Positions 11,308-25,350 of a DNA stretch of 64,000 nucleotides are shown one piece after another. The DNA is taken from contig NC_065576.1 of NCBI RefSeq assembly GCF_937616625.2, forward strand, positions 24,846,628 through 24,910,627, written 5' to 3'. This stretch comes from Mercurialis annua (Eukaryota > Streptophyta > Magnoliopsida > Malpighiales > Euphorbiaceae). The notes under the pieces are model-generated. The model was not told the origin of the DNA. It did not search any database and saw only the letters and a program-made list of their open reading frames with translations. Position numbers and translations under genes: made by a program. Numbering within the stretch: the stretch's first letter is position 1; each line of letters starts with the position of its first letter.

Positions 11308-14300
11308 ATTACTTAAGCATGGTTAGGTTATATTACGTAAAATTTGCGTGACAAATGACAATGGATTAGTATGTCGCGACTTAAGTCTATCTAACTCGTC
11401 GTTCCGATTACCTTAGCATGGTTAGGTTATATTACGCAAATTGTGCGTGAAAAGTAACAATAGATTAGTATGTTGCGTCTGAAGTCTCTTTAACGCGTCG
11501 TTACGATTACCCAAGCATGGTTAGGTTATATTACGCAAAGTGTGCGTGAAAAGTGACTGGATTAGTTTGTCGCATCTCAAGTCTATTGAACGCGTCGTTC
11601 TGATTACCTAAGCATGGTTAGGTCATATTACGCAAAGGGTGTGTGAAAAGTGACGCTAGATTAGTATGTCACGTCTCAAATCTCTTTAACGCGTTGTTCC
11701 GATTACCTAAGCATGGTTAGGTTATTCATGCAAAGCGTGTGTAAAAAGTGACGCTAGATTATTATGACGCGTCTCAAGTCTGTTTGACGTGTCGATCGGA
11801 TTACCTAAGCATGGCTAGGTTATATTACACAAAGTGTGCGTGAAAAGTGACGCTAGATTAGTATGTCGCGTCTCAAGTCTCTTTAACGCGTCGTTCCGAT
11901 TACCTAATCATGGTTACGTTATATTATGCAAAGTGTGCGTAAAAAGTGACACTAGATTAGTATGGCGCATCTCAAGTCTATTTACGCGTCGTTCAGATTA
12001 CTTAAGCATGATTAGGTTGTGCGTGAAAAAAGACAATTGATATGTATGTCGCGTCTCAAGTCTATCTAACGCGTCGTTCTGATTACCTAAGCATGGTTAG
12101 GTTATATTACGCAAAGTGTGCGTAAAAAGTGACGCTAGATTAATATGGCGCGTCTCTAGTCTTTTTAACGCGTCGATTCGATTACCATGCTTATGTCGCA
12201 TCACAAGTCTCTCTAACGCGTCGTTCCGATTACCAAAGTTTGCATAAAAAATGACAATAGATTAGTATGCTGCGACTCAAGTCCATTTAAAGAGTCGTTC
12301 CAATTACTTAAGCATGGTTAGGTTATATTACGCAAAGTTTGCATGAAAAATGACAATAGATTAGTATGTCGCGACTTAAGTCTATCTAACTCGTCGTTCC
12401 GATTACCTTAACATGGTTAGGTTATATTTTACAATGTGTACGTGAAAAGTGATGCTAGATTAGTATGTCGCATCTGAAATCTCTTTAACGCGTCGTTCCG
12501 ATTACCTAAGCATGGTTAGGTTATTTACACAATGCGTGTGTCCAAAGTGACGCTACATTATTATGCCAGGTCTCAAGTCTGTTTAACGCGTCGATTGGAT
12601 TACCTAAGCATGGCTAGGTTATATTACCAAATTGTCGCGTCTCAAGTCTTTTTAACGCATCGTTCCAATTATCCAAGAATGGTTAGGTTATATTACACAC
12701 AGTGTGCGAGAGAAGTAATGCTAGATTAGTATGTTGCATCTCAAGTCTATTTAACGCGTCGTTCCGATTACCTAACCATGGTTAGGTTATATTACGCAAG
12801 TTGTGCGTGAAAGGTGACGCTAGATTGGAATGTCCCGTCTTAAGGCTCTTTAATGCGTCGTTCCGATTACCTAAGTATGGTTGTTATATTATGCAAAGTT
12901 TACGTGAAAAGTGACGCTAGATCGCGTCTCAACTGACTTTAATGCATCGTTTCTATTGCCATGCTTATGTCGCGTCCCAAGTCTCTCTAACGCGCTGTTC
13001 CGATTACCTTAAGCATGGTTAGGTTATAGTACACAAAGTGTGCGTGACAAGTAACAATAGATTAGTATGTCACGTCTAAAGTCTCTTTAGCGCATCGTTA
13101 CGATTACCTAAGCATGGTTAGGTTATATTACGCAAAGTGTGTGTGAAAAGGGACTAGCTTAGTATGTCGCATCTCAAGTCTATTTAACGCGTCGTTCCGA
13201 TTACCTAAGCATGGTTAGGTTATATTACACAAAGGGTGCCTGAAAAGAGACGCTAGATTAGAATGTCGCGTCTCAAATCTCTTAAACGCGTCGTTCCGAT
13301 TACCTAAGAATGGTTAGGTTATTTACCCAAAGCGTGTGTCAAAAGTGACGCTAGATTATTATGCCGTGTCTCAAATCTGTTTAACGCGTCGATCGGATTA
13401 CCTAAGCATGCCTGGGTTATATTACACAAATTGTGCGTGAAAAGTGACGCTAGATTAGTATGTCGCGTCTCAAGTCTCTTTAACGCGTCGTTTCGATTAC
13501 CATGCTTATGTCGCGTCACAAGTCTCTTTTACGCGTTGTTCCGATTACCTAAGCATGGTTAGGTTATATTACGCAAAGTGTGCGTGAAAAGTAATAATAG
13601 ATTAGTATGTCACGTATGAAGTCTCTTTAACGCGTCGTTACGATTACCCAAGCATGGTTAGGTTATATTACGCAAAGGGTGCGTGAAAAGTGACGCTAGA
13701 TTAGTATGTCGCGTCTCAAATCTGCGTTGTTCCGATTACCTAAGCATGGGTAGGTTATTTACGCAAAGCACAGCGTGTGTCAAAAGTGACGCTAGATTAT
13801 TATGTCGCGTCTCAAGTCTGTTTAACGTGTCGATCCGATTACCTAAACATGGCTAGGTTATATTATACAAAGTGTGCGTGAAAAGTGATGCTAGATTAGT
13901 ATGTCGTGTCTTCTCTTTAACGCGTCGTTCCGATTACCTAAGCATGGTTAGGTTATATTACGCAAAGTGTGCGTAAAAATTGACACTAGACTAGTATGGC
14001 ACGTCTCAAGTCTCTTTAACTCGTCGTTTCGATTACCATGCTAATGTCGCGTCACAAGTCTCTTTAACGTGTTGTTCCGATTACCTAAGCATGGTTAGGC
14101 TATATTACGCAAAGTGTGCATAAAAAATGACAATTGATTAGTATGTCGCATCTTAAGTCTATTTACGTGTCGTTCATATTACTTAAGCATGGTTAGGTTG
14201 TGCGTGAAAAAAGACAATTTATATGTATGTCGCGTCTTCAGTCTATCTAACGCGTCGTTCTGATTACCTAAGCCTTCTTAGGTTATTATACGCAAGGTGT

Positions 14301-17217
14301 GCGTGAAAAGTGACGCTAGATTAGTATGTCGTGTCTCAAGTCTCACACAACATTTCGATTACCATGCTTAGGTCGCGTCATACGATTCTCTAACGCGTCG
14401 TTCCGTTTACCTAAGCAGGGTTAGGTTATATTACGCAAAGTGTGCGTGAAAAGTGACGCTAGAATAGTATGTCCAATCTCAAATCTCTTTAACACGTCGT
14501 TTCGATTATCTAAGCATGGTTAGGTTATATTACGCAAAGTGTGTGTTAGTATGATTCGTCCCAAGTCTCTTTGATGCGTCGTTTTGATTACCATGCTTAT
14601 CTCGCGTCACAAGTCTCTTTAACGCGTTGTTACGCTTACCTATGCATGGCTAGGTTATATTACGCAACGTTTGCGTGAAAAAGTGACGCTAGATTAGTAT
14701 GTCCAGTCTCAATTCTCATTAACGCGTCGTTTCGATTATCTGAGCATGGTTAGGTTGTAATACACAAAGTGTGCATAAAAAGTGACGCTAGATTAGTATG
14801 ATTCGTGTCATGTCTCTTTAAAGTGTCGTTTCGATTACCATGCTTATCTCGCATCACAAGTCTCTTAAACGCGTTGTTCCGATTACATAATCATGGCTAG
14901 GTTATATTACGCAAAATGTGCGTGAAAAGTGACGTTAGATCAGTATGTCGCGTCTCAAGTCTTTCTAAAACGTCGTTTCAATTTCCTAAGCATGGTCAGG
15001 TTATATTACGCAAAATGTGCATGAAAAGTGACGCTAGATTAGTATGTGGCATCTCAAGTATCTTTAACGTGTCGTTTCGATTACCTAAGCATGGTTAGGT
15101 TATATTACACAAAATGTGCGTAAAAAGTGACGCTAGATTAGTATGGCACGTCTCAAGTTTCTTTAACGTGTCGTTCCGATTACCTAAGTATGGTTAGGTT
15201 ATATTACGCAAAGTGTGCGTGAAAAGTGATGCTAGATAAGTATGTCGCGCACAAGTCTCTTTAACGCGTCATTCAGAATACCAAAGCATGGTTAGGCTAT
15301 ATTACGCAAAGTGTGCGTTAAAAGTGACGCTCGATTTTTCAATCGCATCACAAGTCTCTTTAACACGCCGTTCCGATTAGGAATGCATGGTTAGGTTATA
15401 TTACGCAAAGTGTGCGTGAAAAGTGACTCTATATTACTATGTCCCATCACAAGTCTATTCAACGAGTTGTTCCGATTACCTAGGCATGGTTAGGTTATAT
15501 AACACAAAGTGTGCATTAAAAGTGACGCTAGTTTAGTAGTATGCCGCGTATGAAATCTCTTTAACATGTCATTCTGATTACCTTAGTGTGGTCAGGTTAT
15601 ATTACACAAAGTGTGGGTGAAAAGTGATACTAGATTAGTAGTATGTCGCGTCTCAAGTCTCTTTAACGCGTCGTTCAGATTACCTAAGCGTGGTTAGGTT
15701 ATATGATGCAAAGTGTACATTAAAAGTGACACTAGATTAGTATGTCGCGTCACAAGTCTTTTTAACGCATCGTTCTGACCTAACAATGGTTAGGTTATAT
15801 TACATAAAGTGTGTGTGAAAAGTGACGCTAGATAAGTATGTCACATCACAAGTCTTTTTAACACGTCGTTCCGATTACCTAAGACTTTAAATTAGTATGT
15901 CGCGCCTCAAGTCTCTTTAACGCGTCGTTCCGATTACCTAAGCATGGTTAGGTTATATAACACAAAGTGTGTTTTAAAAGTGTCACTAGATTAGTATGTC
16001 GCGTCTCAAGTCTCTTTGTTGCATCATTCCGATTACCTAAGCATGGTTAGGTTATTTTACGCGAAGGGTGCGTTAAAAGTGACACTAGATTAGTATATCG
16101 GGTCACAAGTCTCTTTAACTAGTCGTTCTGATTACCTATCAGTGGTTGGGTAATTTTACGTAAAGTGTGCTTGAAAAGTGACGCTATATAAGTATGTCGC
16201 ATCACAAGTCTCTTTAACGCTTTGTTTCGATTATCTAAGCATGGTTAGGTTATATTACGATAAGTGTGCGTTAAAAATGACGCTAGATTAATATGTCGCG
16301 ATACAAGTCTCTTTAACGCATCATTCTGATTAACTAACAATGGTCTGGTTATATTACGCAAAGTTTGCATGAAAAGTGACGCTATATAAGTATGTCGCGT
16401 CACAAGTCTCTTTAACGTGTTTTTCCGATTACCTAAGCATGGTTAGGTTATATTATGCAAAGTGTGCGTGAAAAGTGACGCTATATAAGTATGTCGTGAC
16501 ACAAGTCTCTTTAACGCGTCGTTCCGATTACCAAAGCATGGTTAGGTTATCTTACGCAAAGTGTGAATTAAAAGTGAGGCTAGATTAGAATGTCGCGTCA
16601 CAAGTCTCATTAACGCGTCGGCTGATTACCTATGCATGGTAAGGTTATATTATGCAAAGTGAGCGTGAAAAGGGATGCTATATAAGTATGTCGCGTCACA
16701 AGTCTCTTTAAGGCGTCATTCCAATTACCTATGCATTGTTTTGTTATATTACGCAAAGTGTGCGTTAAAAGTGACGCTATATAAGTATGTCGCGTCTTAA
16801 GTCTTTTTAACGCATCGTTTCTATTACATATGCATGGTTCGGTTATATTACGCAAAGTGTGCGTTAAAAGTGATGCTAGATTAGTATGTCGCGTCTCAAG
16901 TCTCTTTAACGAGTTGTTCTGATTACCTATGGTTTGGTTATATCACGCTAAGTTTGCGTTAAAAGTGACGCTATATAATGTCGCGTCACAAGTCTCTTTA
17001 TCGCATTGTTCCGATTACCTAAGCATGGTTATGTTATATTACGCAAAGTGTGCATGAAAAGTGAAGCTATATAAGTATGTCGCAAGACAAGTCTTTTTAA
17101 CGTGTCGTTTCGATTACCAAAGCATGGTTAGGTTATATCACGTAAAGTGTGCGTTAAAAGTGAGGCTAGATTAGTATGTCGCGTCACAAGTCTCATTAAC
17201 GCCTCGGCCGATTACCT
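11308..17217 (+). repeat. 5,910-bp tandem duplication, copy 1
   Basis: Positions 11308 onward match 17218 onward at an offset of 5,910 bp, and the match ends at the start of copy 2. The copy contains E units to about 14670, then a short D piece (GTCCAGTCTCAATTC, GTATGATTCGTG) to 15175, then B units to the end. Comparing by eye I see about 30 substitutions and two 1-bp indels between copies, so identity is near 99.5%. No gene is present. Confidence 0.92.
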
Positions 17218-20200
17218 ATTACTTAAGCATGGTTAGGTTATATTACGTAAAATTTGCGTGACAAATGACAATGGATTAGTATGTCGCGACTTAAGTCTAT
17301 CTAACTCGTCGTTCCGATTACCTTAGCATGGTTAGGTTATATTACGCAAATTGTGCGTGAAAAGTAACAATAGATTAGTATGTTGCGTCTGAAGTCTCTT
17401 TAACGCGTCGTTACGATTACCCAAGCATGGTTAGGTTATATTACGCAAAGTGTGCGTGAAAAGTGACTGGATTAGTTTGTCGCATCTGAAGTCTATTGAA
17501 CGCGTCGTTCTGATTACCTAAGCATGGTTAGGTCATATTACGCAAAGGGTGCGTGAAAAGTGACGCTAGATTAGTATGTCACGTCTCAAATCTCTTTAAC
17601 GCGTTGTTCCGATTACCTAAGCATGGTTAGGTTATTCATGCAAAGCGTGTGTAAAAAGTGACGCTAGATTATTATGACGCGTCTCAAGTCTGTTTGACGT
17701 GTCGATCGGATTACCTAAGCATGGCTAGGTTATATTACACAAAGTGTGCGTGAAAAGTGACGCTAGATTAGTATGTCGCGTCTCAAGTCTCTTTAACGCG
17801 TCGTTCCGATTACCTAATCATGGTTACGTTATATTATGCAAAGTGTGCGTAAAAAGTGACACTAGATTAGTATGGCGCATCTCAAGTCTATTTACGCGTC
17901 GTTCAGATTACTTAAGCATGATTAGGTTGTGCGTGAAAAAAGACAATTGATATGTATGTCGCGTCTCAAGTCTATCTAACGCATCGTTCTGATTACCTAA
18001 GCATGGTTAGGTTATATTACGCAAAGTGTGCGTAAAAAGTGACGCTAGATTAATATGGCGCGTCTCTAGTCTTTTTAACGCGTCGATTCGATTACCATGC
18101 TTATGTCGCATCACAAGTCTCACTAACGCGTCGTTTCGATTACCAAAGTTTGCATAAAAAATGACAATAGATTAGTATGCTGCGACTCAAGTCCATTTAA
18201 AGAGTCGTTCCAATTACTTAAGTATGGTTAGGTTATATTACGCAAAGTTTGCATGAAAAATGACAATAGATTAGTATGTCGCGACTTAAGTCTATCTAAC
18301 TCGTCGTTCCGATTACCTTAACATGGTTAGTTTATATTTTACAATGTGTACGTGAAAAGTGATGCTAGATTAGTATGTCGCATCTGAAATCTCTTTAACG
18401 CGTCGTTCCGATTACCTAAGCATGGTTAGGTTATTTACACAATGCGTGTGTCCAAAGTGACGCTACATTATTATGCCAGGTCTCAAGTCTGTTTAACGCG
18501 TCGATTGGATTACCTAAGCATGGCTAGGTTATATTACCAAATTGTCGCGTCTCAAGTCTTTTTAATGCATCGTTCCAATTATCCAAGAATGGTTAGGTTA
18601 TATTACACACAGTGTGCGAGAGAAGTAATGCTAGATTAGTATGTTGCATCTCAAGTCTATTTAACGCGTCGTTCCGATTACCTAACCATGGTTAGGTTAT
18701 ATTACGCAAGTTGTGCGTGAAAGGTGACGCTAGATTGGAATGTCCCGTCTTGAGGCTCTTTAATGCGTCGTTCCGATTACCTAAGTATGGTTGTTATATT
18801 ATGCAAAGTTTACGTGAAAAGTGACGCTAGATCGCGTCTCAACTGACTTTAATGCATCGTTTCTATTGCCATGCTTATGTCGCGTCCCAAGTCTCTCTAA
18901 CACGCTGTTCCGATTACCTTAAGCATGGTTAGGTTATAGTACGCAAAGTGTGCGTGACAAGTAACAATAGATTAGTATGTCACGTCTAAAGTCTCTTTAG
19001 CGCATCGTTACGATTACCTAAGCATGGTTAGGTTATATTACGCAAAGTGTGTGTGAAAAGGGACTAGCTTAGTATGTCGCATCTCAAGTCTATTTAACGC
19101 GTCGTTCCGATTACCTAAGCATGGTTAGGTTATATTACACAAAGGGTGCCTGAAAAGAGACGCTAGATTAGAATGTCGCGTCTCAAATCTCTTAAACGCG
19201 TCGTTCCGATTACCTAAGAATGGTTAGGTTATTTACCCAAAGCGTGTGTCAAAAGTGACGCTAGATTATTATGCCGTGTCTCAAATCTGTTTAACGCGTC
19301 GATCGGATTACCTAAGCATGCCTGGGTTATATTACACAAATTGTGCGTGAAAAGTGACGCTAGATTAGTATGTCGCGTCTCAAGTCTCTTTAACGCGTCG
19401 TTTCGATTACCATGCTTATGTCGCGTCACAAGTCTCTTTTACGCGTTGTTCCGATTACCTAAGCATGGTTAGGTTATATTACGCAAAGTGTGCGTGAAAA
19501 GTAATAATAGATTAGTATGTCACGTATGAAGTCTCTTTAACGCGTCGTTACGATTACCCAAGCATGGTTAGGTTATATTACGCAAAGGGTGCGTGAAAAG
19601 TGACGCTAGATTAGTATGTCGCGTCTCAAATCTGCGTTGTTCCGATTACCTAAGCATGGGTAGGTTATTTACGCAAAGCACAGCGTGTGTCAAAAGTGAC
19701 GCTAGATTATTATGTCGCGTCTCAAGTCTGTTTAACGTGTCGATCCGATTACCTAAACATGGCTAGGTTATATTATACAAAGTGTGCGTGAAAAGTGATG
19801 CTAGATTAGTATGTCGTGTCTTCTCTTTAACGCGTCGTTCCGATTACCTAAGCATGGTTAGGTTATATTACGCAAAGTGTGCGTAAAAATTGACACTAGA
19901 CTAGTATGGCACGTCTCAAGTCTCTTTAACTCGTCGTTTCGATTACCATGCTAATGTCGCGTCACAAGTCTCTTTAACGTGTTGTTCCGATTACCTAAGC
20001 ATGGTTAGGCTATATTACGCAAAGTGTGCATAAAAAATGACAATTGATTAGTATGTCGCATCTTAAGTCTATTTACGTGTCGTTCATATTACTTAAGCAT
20101 GGTTAGGTTGTGCGTGAAAAAAGACAATTTATATGTATGTCGCGTCTTAAGTCTATCTAACGCGTCGTTCTGATTACCTAAGCCTTCTTAGGTTATTATA

Positions 20201-23127
20201 CGCAAGGTGTGCGTGAAAAGTGACGCTAGATTAGTATGTCGTGTCTCAAGTCTCACACAACATTTCGATTACCATGCTTAGGTCGCGTCACATGATTCTC
20301 TAACGCGTCGTTCCGTTTACCTAAGCAGGGTTAGGTTATATTACGCAAAGTGTGCGTGAAAAGTGACGCTAGAATAGTATGTCCAATCTCAAATCTCTTT
20401 AACACGTCGTTTCGATTATCTAAGCATGGTTAGGTTATATTACGCAAAGTGTGTGTTAGTATGATTCGTCCCAAGTCTCTTTGATGCGTCGTTTTGATTA
20501 CCATGCTTATCTCGCGTCACAAGTCTCTTTAACGCGTTGTTACGCTTACCTATGCATGGCTAGGTTATATTACGCAAAGTTTGCGTGAAAAAGTGACGCT
20601 AGATTAGTATGTCCAGTCTCAATTCTCATTAACGCGTCGTTTCGATTATCTGAGCATGGTTAGGTTGTAATACACAAAGTGTGCGTAAAAAGTGACGCTA
20701 GATTAGTATGATTCGTGTCATGTCTCTTTAAAGTGTCGTTTCGATTACCATGCTTATCTCGCATCACAAGTCTCTTAAACGCGTTGTTCCGATTACATAA
20801 TCATGGCTAGGTTATATTACGCAAAATGTGCGTGAAAAGTGACGTTAGATCAGTATGTAGCGTCTCAAGTCTTTCTAAAACGTCGTTTCAATTTCCTAAG
20901 CATGGTCAGGTTATATTACGCAAAATGTGCATGAAAAGTGACGCTAGATTAGTATGTGGCATCTCAAGTATCTTTAACGTGTCGTTTCGATTACCTAAGC
21001 ATGGTTAGGTTATATTACACAAAATGTGCGTAAAAAGTGACGCTAGATTAGTATGCCACGTCTCAAGTTTCTTTAACGCGTCGTTCCGATTACCTAAGTA
21101 TGGTTAGGTTATATTACGCAAAGTGTGCGTGAAAAGTGATGCTAGATAAGTATGTCGCGCACAAGTCTCTTTAACGCGTCATTCAGAATACCAAAGCATG
21201 GTTAGGCTATATTACGCAAAGTGTGCGTTAAAAGTGACGCTCGATTTTTCAATCGCATCACAAGTCTCTTTAACACGCCGTTCCGATTAGGAATGCATGG
21301 TTAGGTTATATTAAGCAAAGTGTGCGTGAAAAGTGACTCTATATTACTATGTCCCATCACAAGTCTATTCAACGAGTTGTTCCGATTACCTAGGCATGGT
21401 TAGGTTATATAACACAAAGTGTGCATTAAAAGTGACGCTAGTTTAGTAGTATGCCGCGTATGAAATCTCTTTAACATGTCATTCTGATTACCTTAGTGTG
21501 GTCAGGTTATATTATACAAAGTGTGGGTGAAAAGTGATACTAGATTAGTAGTATGTCGCGTCTCAAGTCTCTTTAACGCGTCGTTCAGATTACCTAAGCG
21601 TGGTTAGGTTATATGATGCAAAGTGTACATTAAAAGTGACACTAGATTAGTATGTCGCGTCACAAGTCTTTTTAACGCATCGTTCTGACCTAACAATGGT
21701 TAGGTTATATTACATAAAGTGTGTGTGAAAAGTGACGCTAGATAAGTATGTCACATCACAAGTCTTTTTAACACGTCGTTCCGATTACCTAAGACTTTAA
21801 ATTAGTATGTCGCGCCTCAAGTCTCTTTAACGCGTCGTTCCGATTACCTAAGCATGGTTAGGTTATATAACACAAAGTGTGTTTTAAAAGTGTCACTAGA
21901 TTAGTATGTCGCGTCTCAAGTCTCTTTGTTGCATCATTCCGATTACCTAAGCATGGTTAGGTTATTTTACGCGAAGGGTGCGTTAAAAGTGACACTAGAT
22001 TAGTATATCGGGTCACAAGTCTCTTTAACTAGTCGTTCTGATTACCTATCAGTGGTTGGGTATTTTACGTAAAGTGTGCTTGAAAAGTGACGCTATATAA
22101 GTATGTCGCATCACAAGTCTCTTTAACGCTTTGTTTCGATTATCTAAGCATGGTTAGGTTATATTACGATAAGTGTGCGTTAAAAATGACGCTAGATTAA
22201 TATGTCGCGATACAAGTCTCTTTAACGCATCATTCTGATTAACTAACAATGGTCTGGTTATATTACGCAAAGTTTGCATGAAAAGTGACGCTATATAAGT
22301 ATGTCGCGTCACAAGTCTCTTTAACGTGTTTTTCCGATTACCTAAGCATGGTTAGGTTATATTATGCAAAGTGTGCGTGAAAAGTGACGCTATATAAGTA
22401 TGTCGTGACACAAGTCTCTTTAACGCGTCGTTCCGATTACCAAAGCATGGTTAGGTTATATTACGCAAAGTGTGAATTAAAAGTGAGGCTAGATTAGAAT
22501 GTCGCGTCACAAGTCTCATTAACGCGTCGGCTGATTACCTATGCATGGTAAGGTTATATTATGCAAAGTGAGCGTGAAAAGGGATGCTATATAAGTATGT
22601 CGCGTCACAAGTCTCTTTAAGGCGTCATTCCAATTACCTATGCATTGTTTTGTTATATTACGCAAAGTATGCGTTAAAAGTGACGCTATATAAGTATGTC
22701 GCGTCTTAAGTCTTTTTAACGCATCGTTTCTATTACATATGCATGGTTCGGTTATATTACGCAAAGTGTGCGTTAAAAGTGATGCTAGATTAGTATGTCG
22801 CGTCTCAAGTCTCTTTAACGAGTTGTTCTGATTACCTATGGTTTGGTTATATCACGCTAAGTTTGCGTTAAAAGTGACGCTATATAATGTCGCGTCACAA
22901 GTCTCTTTATCGCATTGTTCCGATTACCTAAGCATGGTTATGTTATATTACGCAAAGTGTGCATGAAAAAGTGAAGCTATATAAGTATGTCGCAAGACAA
23001 GTCTTTTTAACGCGTCGTTTCGATTACCAAAGCATGGTTAGGTTATATTACGTAAAGTGTGCGTTAAAAGTGAGGCTAGATTAGTATGTCGCGTCACAAG
23101 TCTCATTAACGCCTCGGCCGATTACCT
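17218..23127 (+). repeat. 5,910-bp tandem duplication, copy 2
   Basis: This copy follows copy 1 directly. The joint reads GATTACCTAT then TACTTAAGCATGG, and a 2-bp AT is shared by both parents. The monomer at the joint is about 7 bp longer than normal, so the crossover was not in register. The copy lost a base in a G/T/A run near 22060 and gained an A near 22970, so its offset drifts to 5,909 and back. Sequence after 23127 continues as ordinary block B. Confidence 0.92.
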
Positions 23128-23875
23128 ATGCATGGTTAGGTTATATTATGCAAAGTGAGCGTGAAAAGGGACGCTATATAAGTATGTCGCATCACAAGTC
23201 TCTTTAAGGCATCGTTCCAATTACCTATGCATTGTTAGGTTATATTATGCAAAGTGTGCGTTAAAAGTGACACTATGTAAGTATGTCGCGTCTTAAGTCT
23301 CTTTAACGCGTCGTTTCGATTACCTAAGCATGGTTCGGTTATATTATGCAAAGTGTACGTTAAAAGTGATGCTAGATTAGTATGTCGCGTCTCAAGTCTC
23401 TTTAACGGGTTGTTTTGATTACCTAACCATGGTTAGGTTATATTACGCTAAGTGTGCGCTAAAAGTGACGCTAGATTATTATGTCGTTTCACAAGTCTCT
23501 TTAATGCGTCGTTCTGATTACCTATGCATGGTTAGATTATATAACGCAAAGTGTGCGTTAAAAGTGACGCTAAATTAGTAGCATGTCACGTCACAAGTCT
23601 CTTTAACGCGTCGTTTTGATTACCTACGCATGGTTAGGTTATATTACGCATAATGTGCGTGAAAAGTGATGCTAGATTAGTATGTCGCTTCTCAAGTCTC
23701 TTTAACACATCGTTCCGATTACCTAAGCATGGTTAGGTTATATTACGCAAAGTGTGCGTTAAAGAGTGACACTAGATTAGTATGTCGTGTCACAAGTCTC
23801 TTTAACGCGTCGTTCTGATTACCTAACAATGGTTATGTTATATTACGAAAAGTGTGCGTGAAAAGTGACGCTATA
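23128..23875 (+). repeat. Satellite block B, remainder after duplication
   Basis: B monomers with TATATAAG or CACTATGTAAG continue, resembling 6440-7180 in the first B block. The block ends abruptly at GACGCTATA followed by GATTAGTATG. At that point it joins C-type sequence. Relative to the first B-to-C passage about 1.3 kb is missing. No gene is present. Confidence 0.7.
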
Positions 23876-25350
23876 GATTAGTATGTCGCATCATAGGTCA
23901 ATCTAACTCATCGTTCCGATTACCTAAGCATTGTTAGGCTATATTATGCAATATGTACGTGAAAAGTGACGCTAGATTAGTATATCACGTCTCAAGTCTC
24001 TTTAACGCGTCGTTTTGATTACCATGCTTATGTCGCGTCACAAGTCTCTCTATCGGGTTGTTCCGATTACCTAAGAATGGTTAGGTTACCATGCTTATGT
24101 CGCATCTCAAGTCTCTTTAACGCGTCGTTCCAATTACCCAAGAATGGTTAGGTCATATTACGCAAAGTGTGCGAGAAAGTAATGCTAGATTAGTTTGTCG
24201 CCTCTCAAGTCTCTTTAACGTGTTGTTCCAATTACCTAAGCATGGTTAGGTTATATTACGCAAGGTGTGCGTGAAAGGTGATGCTAGATTAGAATGTCCC
24301 GTCTCAAGGCTCTTTTATGCGTCATTCCGATTTCCTAAGCATGGTTAGGTTATATTATGCAAAGTGTGAGTGAAAAGTGAAACTAGATTAGTATGGGCGT
24401 CTCAAGTCTCTCTAACGCGACATTCCGATTTCCTAAGCATGGTTACGATATATTACGCAAAGTGTGCGTACAAAGTGACGCTAGATTAATATGGCGCGTC
24501 TAAAGTCTTTTTAACGCGTCTTTTCGATTACCATGCTTATGTCGCGTCAGAAGTCTCTCTAACGCATCGTTCCGATTACCTAATCATGGTTAGGTTATAT
24601 TACCGAAAGTGTGCGTGAAAAATGACAATATATTAGTATGTCGCGTCTCAAGTCCATTTAACGCGTCGTTCCAATTACTTAAGCATGGTTAGGTAATATT
24701 ACGCAATGTGTGCGTGAAAAATGACAATTGATTAGTATGTCGCGTCTTAGGTCAAACTAACTCGTCGTTCCAATTATCTAAGCATGGTTAGGTTATATTA
24801 TGCAATGTGTACGTGAAAATTGACACTAGATTAGTATATCGCGTCTCAAGTCTCTTTAACGCGTCGTTTTGATTACCATGCTTATGTCGCGTCACAAGTT
24901 TCTCTAACGGGTCGTTGCGATTACCTAAGAATGGTTAGGTTATATTACGCAAAGCGTGCGTGAAAAGTAACAGTAGATTAGTATGTAGCGTATCAAGTCT
25001 CTTTAACGCGTCATTAGTATGTCGCGTCTCCGGTCTCTTTTACGCGTCGTTCCGATTACCTAAGTATGGTTACGTTATATTACGCAAGGTGTGCGTGAAA
25101 GGTGACGCTAGATTAGTATGTCGCGTCTCAAGGCTATTTAATGCGTCGTTTCGATATCTAATCACGGTTGTTATATTATGCAAAGTTTGCGTGAAAAGCG
25201 ATGCTAGATTAGTATGTCTTGTCTCAAGTCTCTTTAACGAATCATTCCAATTACCTTAGCATGATTAGGTTATATTATGCAATGTGTACGGGAAAAGTGA
25301 TTCTAGATTAGTATGTCGCGTCACAAGTCTCTTTAACGCGTTGTTTTGAT
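23876..25350 (+). repeat. Satellite block C (second copy)
   Basis: C markers recur in order. TAGGTCAATC lies at 23894, GTATGGGCGTCTC near 24390, CGTACAAAGTGACGC near 24468 and TAGGTCAAAC at 24748. The two TAGGTCAA sites are 854 bp apart. Near 24087 a monomer is cut short, with TTAGGTT joined directly to ACCATGCTTATG. No gene is present. Confidence 0.75.

Noticed and set aside
13481..13502. tRNA-like B box (GTTTCGATTACC) in compound units
   Set aside because: It resembles GGTTCGANTCC with about two mismatches, but no matching A box or cloverleaf can be placed around it.
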